DNA from: Dehalococcoidia bacterium
GTDB taxonomy: Bacteria > Chloroflexota > Dehalococcoidia > GIF9 > UBA5629
Direction: 5' to 3'
NCBI GenBank assembly: GCA_030604795.1
Contig: JAUVVE010000036.1
Location: 1-7,286 of the forward strand
Length of the DNA stretch: 7,286 nucleotides
Part shown: piece after piece, positions 5,053 to 7,286 of the stretch
Position numbering within the stretch: the stretch's first letter is position 1
Layout of the letters: each line of letters opens with the position of its first letter
Program-made: the position numbers and the translations under genes
The notes under the pieces: generated by a model
The model's input: only the letters and a program-made list of their open reading frames with translations
Database searches by the model: none
What the model was told of the DNA's origin: nothing

Positions 5053-5679
5053 ATGAATTATCAAACCAACAAGTTGTTAAGACTAACCAAGAAAGACCGT
5101 GATGCCGGGGCGGTGGTGCTGGGGCGGGCATTCGCCGAATACGGGATGCTCCAGTACTATTTCCAGGATGAAACGGAGCGGCATGCAATAGCCGTTACCT
5201 TCGGTTTCATCGCACTTTCTGTTTGTCTTAAATGCGGCGAGGTCTATGCGTCCTCAGCGAAGATGGAGGGCGTATCAGCCTGGTTACCACCGGGAAAGGC
5301 ACCTTTTGGGGGTTGGCAGATTATACGCTCGGTACCGCTTTCGGCTCTTTTCAGGTTTGGACGCCAGGGGGCAAGCCGAATGCAGGCTTACGGTAGATAT
5401 GTAGATAACCTGCATCGCAAGCTGGTTCCCTACCCTCACTGGTATCTACAAATCATCGGGGTGGATCCAAAATATCAGGGACAGGGATTTTCCAGCCAGC
5501 TCATTAGACCAATGCTGGAACGTATCGACCGGGAGCACCTGCCATGCTTCCTGGAAACAAACATCGAGAAGAACGTGACTATTTACCAGCGGTTCGGTTT
5601 TGGGGTCGTTTCAGAGGATGAGATACCGGGAACGGAACTGACGAGCTTTTCCATGTTGAGAAAAGCACAAACCGCGTGA
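5053..5679 (+). CDS. GNAT family N-acetyltransferase (puromycin N-acetyltransferase-like)
   Basis: A 208-residue acetyl-CoA-dependent N-acetyltransferase. The acetyl-CoA-binding motif A is clear: LQIIGVDPKYQGQGFSS (132-148), with the pyrophosphate-binding Q/R-x-x-G-x-G pattern as Q142-G143-Q144-G145. It is followed by FLETNIEKNVTIYQRFGF (166-183), containing the LET-x-x-x-x-N and Y-x-R-F-G-F elements. The text PHWYLQIIGVDP and the LET block resemble puromycin N-acetyltransferase and its many uncharacterised relatives, which acetylate amines of diverse small molecules; actual resistance function is not implied. WLPPG (77-81) is another hallmark of this subgroup. The ATG at 5053 has GGAG 7 nt upstream. 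It stands between the amidase copies and the DUF3786 gene with its own promoter, so a shared pathway with the amidases is possible but not shown. Confidence 0.9.
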   Translation: MNYQTNKLLRLTKKDRDAGAVVLGRAFAEYGMLQYYFQDETERHAIAVTFGFIALSVCLKCGEVYASSAKMEGVSAWLPPGKAPFGGWQIIRSVPLSALFRFGRQGASRMQAYGRYVDNLHRKLVPYPHWYLQIIGVDPKYQGQGFSSQLIRPMLERIDREHLPCFLETNIEKNVTIYQRFGFGVVSEDEIPGTELTSFSMLRKAQTA

Positions 5680-5844
5680 AGTTTCCGGGTAGATAACGAT
5701 AATGAATTCCTTGTGGCACTGAATGGCCTGGTCTCTTGCCAGTGCACTGTGCTCGGGAATGTTCAGCATAAGCCCGGATAAAGTACAGATCGCCTGAAAG
5801 AGCAGTCCAGCACACATCGACTCCTGATGACCAGCGTTGTTCAC
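5611..5844 (-). other. Antisense open frame with protein-like sequence, doubtful gene
   Basis: Minus-strand frame that overlaps the 3' end of the GNAT gene by 69 nt. Its upstream part, outside GNAT, reads as a plausible amphipathic protein (for example LLFQAICTLSGLMLNIPEH), and the frame stays open upstream of 5844 towards the DUF3786 start. No ribosome-binding site or known domain is seen. It could be a remnant of a lost convergent gene or chance. Confidence 0.15.
5716..5749. repeat. Repeated GCACTG/CAGTGC half-sites between GNAT and DUF3786 genes
   Basis: GCACTG (5716-5721) is complementary to CAGTGC (5740-5745), which itself forms part of the 10-bp palindrome CAGTGCACTG (5740-5749). The three half-sites could act as a protein-binding cluster or a weak 3' hairpin for the GNAT message. 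There is no U-tract. Confidence 0.25.
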
Positions 5845-5850
5845 CGCGGT

Positions 5851-5880
5851 TTGAATAACCTGCCTCGATACGGCTAGAAT
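5851..5880 (+). promoter_or_regulatory. Promoter placing the DUF3786 start codon at the transcript 5' end
   Basis: TTGAAT (5851-5856), an 18-nt spacer and TAGAAT (5875-5880). The ATG starts 6 nt after the -10, where transcription itself would normally begin. The message would therefore be leaderless, and no Shine-Dalgarno sequence is present upstream. Confidence 0.55.
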
Positions 5881-5885
5881 ACAAT

Positions 5886-6509
5886 ATGTTTATAGGTAAA
5901 GAAAGGGAATGGACTTATAGCGAGGAACAGGCATGGCACAGGCTTGTTCTGTCCGTTCCCGCTGAGGTCTGCCGAAGGACGGGAGCATGTTTCGACGAAT
6001 ACTCCGGTGCCTATATCCTGAATGTGTTTAATGCCAGCGTAGCAATCCATCCGGGGCGTCGAGAAATCCGGGGTACGGGCGACCTCTGTAATATGCTTTT
6101 GGGGCAACTCTTTCACTACTCATGCCTTTCCATACTGTGGTATCTGGTGCAGGCGCAGGACATTTCACCTTCAGGCAACTTGATAAACCCAAGAGAGCTG
6201 GCTGGAGGGCTCATTTTTAGCCAGGGCTCACACGCGCTACCTCTGGATAAGTTGGCGGCAAAGTACGGTGGGGATACGGCGGCATTCCTGAAAAAGGGGG
6301 TATCGCTGGGTGGGGAGTGCTCTGACTACGGGGATGCTTCTATCAAGTTGTATCCCTTCCCGAGGGTTCCGGTGCTGCTGGTGCTATGGCGGGAAGATGA
6401 AGAGTTCCCCGCCAATGCGGTACTGCTGCTGGACGCCAACTGCCCGCATTACCTGCCGACGGACATCGTCTGGGCAATCGCCATGGTATCCGTCTTAGTC
6501 ATGTTGTGA
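5886..6509 (+). CDS. DUF3786 domain protein
   Basis: A 207-residue protein that matches, from memory, the DUF3786 family found mainly in anaerobic bacteria and archaea; its function is unknown. Recognisable blocks are the central LFHYSCLSILWYLVQA helix (75-90), NPRELAGGLIFSQGSHALPL (101-120), LGGECSDYGDASIKLYPFPR (141-160) and VPVLLVLWREDEEFP (161-175), followed by NCPHYLPTDIVWAIA (185-199), where the family usually has a histidine-containing motif. The single domain fills the whole protein; the extra Fe-S domain carried by some relatives is absent. The start is set by the ATG 6 nt after a promoter -10 with no ribosome-binding site, pointing to leaderless translation. The next gene encodes a DUF362 protein, another family common in anaerobes, but about 200 nt and a separate promoter lie between them. 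Confidence 0.85.
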   Translation: MFIGKEREWTYSEEQAWHRLVLSVPAEVCRRTGACFDEYSGAYILNVFNASVAIHPGRREIRGTGDLCNMLLGQLFHYSCLSILWYLVQAQDISPSGNLINPRELAGGLIFSQGSHALPLDKLAAKYGGDTAAFLKKGVSLGGECSDYGDASIKLYPFPRVPVLLVLWREDEEFPANAVLLLDANCPHYLPTDIVWAIAMVSVLVML

Positions 6510-6580
6510 GGATCCTGCACCATATCAATTATATTTCGGAAGCGCTACATCTGAAAGGTGCCTCCAATTTCACAGTAACT

Positions 6581-6597
6581 CAGAACGTGACATTCTG
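6581..6597 (+). terminator. Weak terminator-like hairpin after the DUF3786 gene
   Basis: CAGAA (6581-6585) and TTCTG (6593-6597) form a 5-bp stem with a 7-nt loop, followed by GCTCTTTCTTG, a broken T-rich stretch. It sits 72 nt after the stop codon. The stem is short, so this is only a candidate. Confidence 0.25.
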
Positions 6598-6674
6598 GCT
6601 CTTTCTTGACTGATGCCTATAAAATAGCGAAAGTCATGCGGATACCCATACAGCAGCCTATTCTTAATTGCCTG

Positions 6675-6683
6675 TGATATGAT
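6675..6683 (+). promoter_or_regulatory. Extended -10 promoter for the DUF362 gene
   Basis: TGA followed by TATGAT (6678-6683) gives an extended -10. No good -35 is seen at 16-18 nt, which extended -10 promoters can lack. The transcript would start near 6690, 23 nt before the ATG. Confidence 0.35.
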
Positions 6684-6712
6684 GAAGGCAGTCTGGGCGT
6701 AGGTATATAGGC

Positions 6713-7286
6713 ATGAACAAGGCAAGCGTCATCATAATAAGATGCGACACATATGCGGATGATCAAGTGCTCAAAGCTATCCAAACAGGGTTTGACCTGT
6801 TGGGTGGAATTTCCACGTTCGTAAAACCCGGTGAAAGGATAGTTATGAAACCTAATATCCTGATCGGTACGGATCCTGATAAGGGTGTAACTACACATCC
6901 GGCAGTATTTAGAGCTGTGGGAAAACTACTTAAAGATACGGGGGCCAGCGTCTCATATGGTGACTCCCCAAGTTTCGGTAAATCCGAGCCGAATCTAAGA
7001 AAATCTGGTATAAAAGAGGTCGGTGACGAATTGGGGTTTGTTGTGGCTGATTTCAATTCTGGCAGGCCGGTTAGTCATAAGGATGCCTTGTTGTTGAAGA
7101 AGTTCGTTATTGCCAATGGCGTTCTGGACAGCGATAAACTGGTAAGCCTGCCCAAGCTCAAAACACACGGACTTGTTCGATTTACCGGCGCAGTGAAGAA
7201 CCAGTTTGGGTGCATACCTGGTCTTCTGAAAAGCCAGTACCACGTTAAGCTGCCGGATCCTTACGATTTCGCCACGATGCTTATTG
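6713..7286 (+). CDS. DUF362 domain protein, N-terminal part (cut by window edge)
   Basis: 191 codons are visible and no stop is reached. The DUF362 hallmarks are present in order: IVMKPNIL (43-50), TTHPAVFRAVGKLLKDTGA (60-78), the GDSP turn (83-86), LVSLPKLKTHG (143-153) and TGAVKNQFGCIPG (158-170), then a histidine at 177 in KSQYH. Family members are cytoplasmic, often carry C-terminal 4Fe-4S ferredoxin motifs and are common in anaerobes; their biochemical role is not settled. Whether this one carries the Fe-S domain lies outside the window. The ATG at 6713 has no strong ribosome-binding site (TAGG 13 nt and ATAGG 2 nt upstream). Two ATGs at 6679 and 6682 are out of frame, so 6713 is the first usable start. 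Confidence 0.9.
   Translation, partial: MNKASVIIIRCDTYADDQVLKAIQTGFDLLGGISTFVKPGERIVMKPNILIGTDPDKGVTTHPAVFRAVGKLLKDTGASVSYGDSPSFGKSEPNLRKSGIKEVGDELGFVVADFNSGRPVSHKDALLLKKFVIANGVLDSDKLVSLPKLKTHGLVRFTGAVKNQFGCIPGLLKSQYHVKLPDPYDFATMLI

Noticed and set aside
5886..6509. Minus-strand frame 5874-6116 and plus frame 6310-6498 inside the DUF3786 gene
   Set aside because: Both overlap a well-supported DUF3786 reading frame and show no domain of their own.
6617..7243. Minus-strand frames over the DUF362 gene
   Set aside because: The plus-strand frame carries the DUF362 motifs; the opposite-strand frames are shadows.

Overview
This is a bacterial window: strong AAGGAGG ribosome-binding sites, several good sigma70-type -35/-10 pairs, and compact spacing. 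By eye the G+C content is about 50%. The gene families (NylA-type amidase signature hydrolases, a DUF3786 protein, a DUF362 protein, a small protein resembling TIGR04076) fit an uncultured or anaerobic lineage. A Dehalococcoidia-like Chloroflexota is my best guess, but that is inference from family recall and is not proven by the sequence.

Layout: (1) 1-632, minus strand, the N-terminal 210 codons of a UvrD/PcrA superfamily 1 helicase, cut by the window edge. (2) 633-868, a divergent promoter region holding a nested dyad. (3) 872-2386, plus strand, an amidase signature hydrolase (copy A). (4) 2387-2575, a short segment with two tiny candidate ORFs, the second overlapping the next gene at TAATG. 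(5) 2576-3004, a 142-residue TIGR04076-like protein. (6) 3005-3248, a hairpin and then a second copy of the amidase promoter and leader. (7) 3249-4754, the second amidase (copy B). (8) 4755-5052, no convincing gene, but a near-perfect dyad, a sigma70 promoter and a leader hairpin. (9) 5053-5679, a GNAT acetyltransferase of the puromycin N-acetyltransferase-like type. (10) 5886-6509, a DUF3786 protein that looks leaderless. (11) 6713-7286, the N-terminal part of a DUF362 protein, cut by the window edge.

The main feature is a roughly 1.63-kb direct duplication covering promoter, structured 5' leader and the whole amidase gene, with the small TIGR04076-like gene between the copies. Both amidases keep the complete Lys-cisSer-Ser triad. 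Copy B keeps family-consensus residues next to the active site while copy A has changed them, which suggests different substrates. Nucleotide identity is mosaic: about 95% at the two ends, but only about 79% around the active site, with mostly silent differences. That pattern suggests gene conversion of the ends. Copy A, the tiny ORFs and the TIGR04076-like gene could form one transcript; copy B, the GNAT gene, the DUF3786 gene and the DUF362 gene each have their own plausible promoter. I see no mobile element, tRNA, rRNA or CRISPR array, and no clear intrinsic terminator. I did not find a convincing new multi-gene system; the duplicated amidase module and the small-ORF junction are the parts most worth checking.
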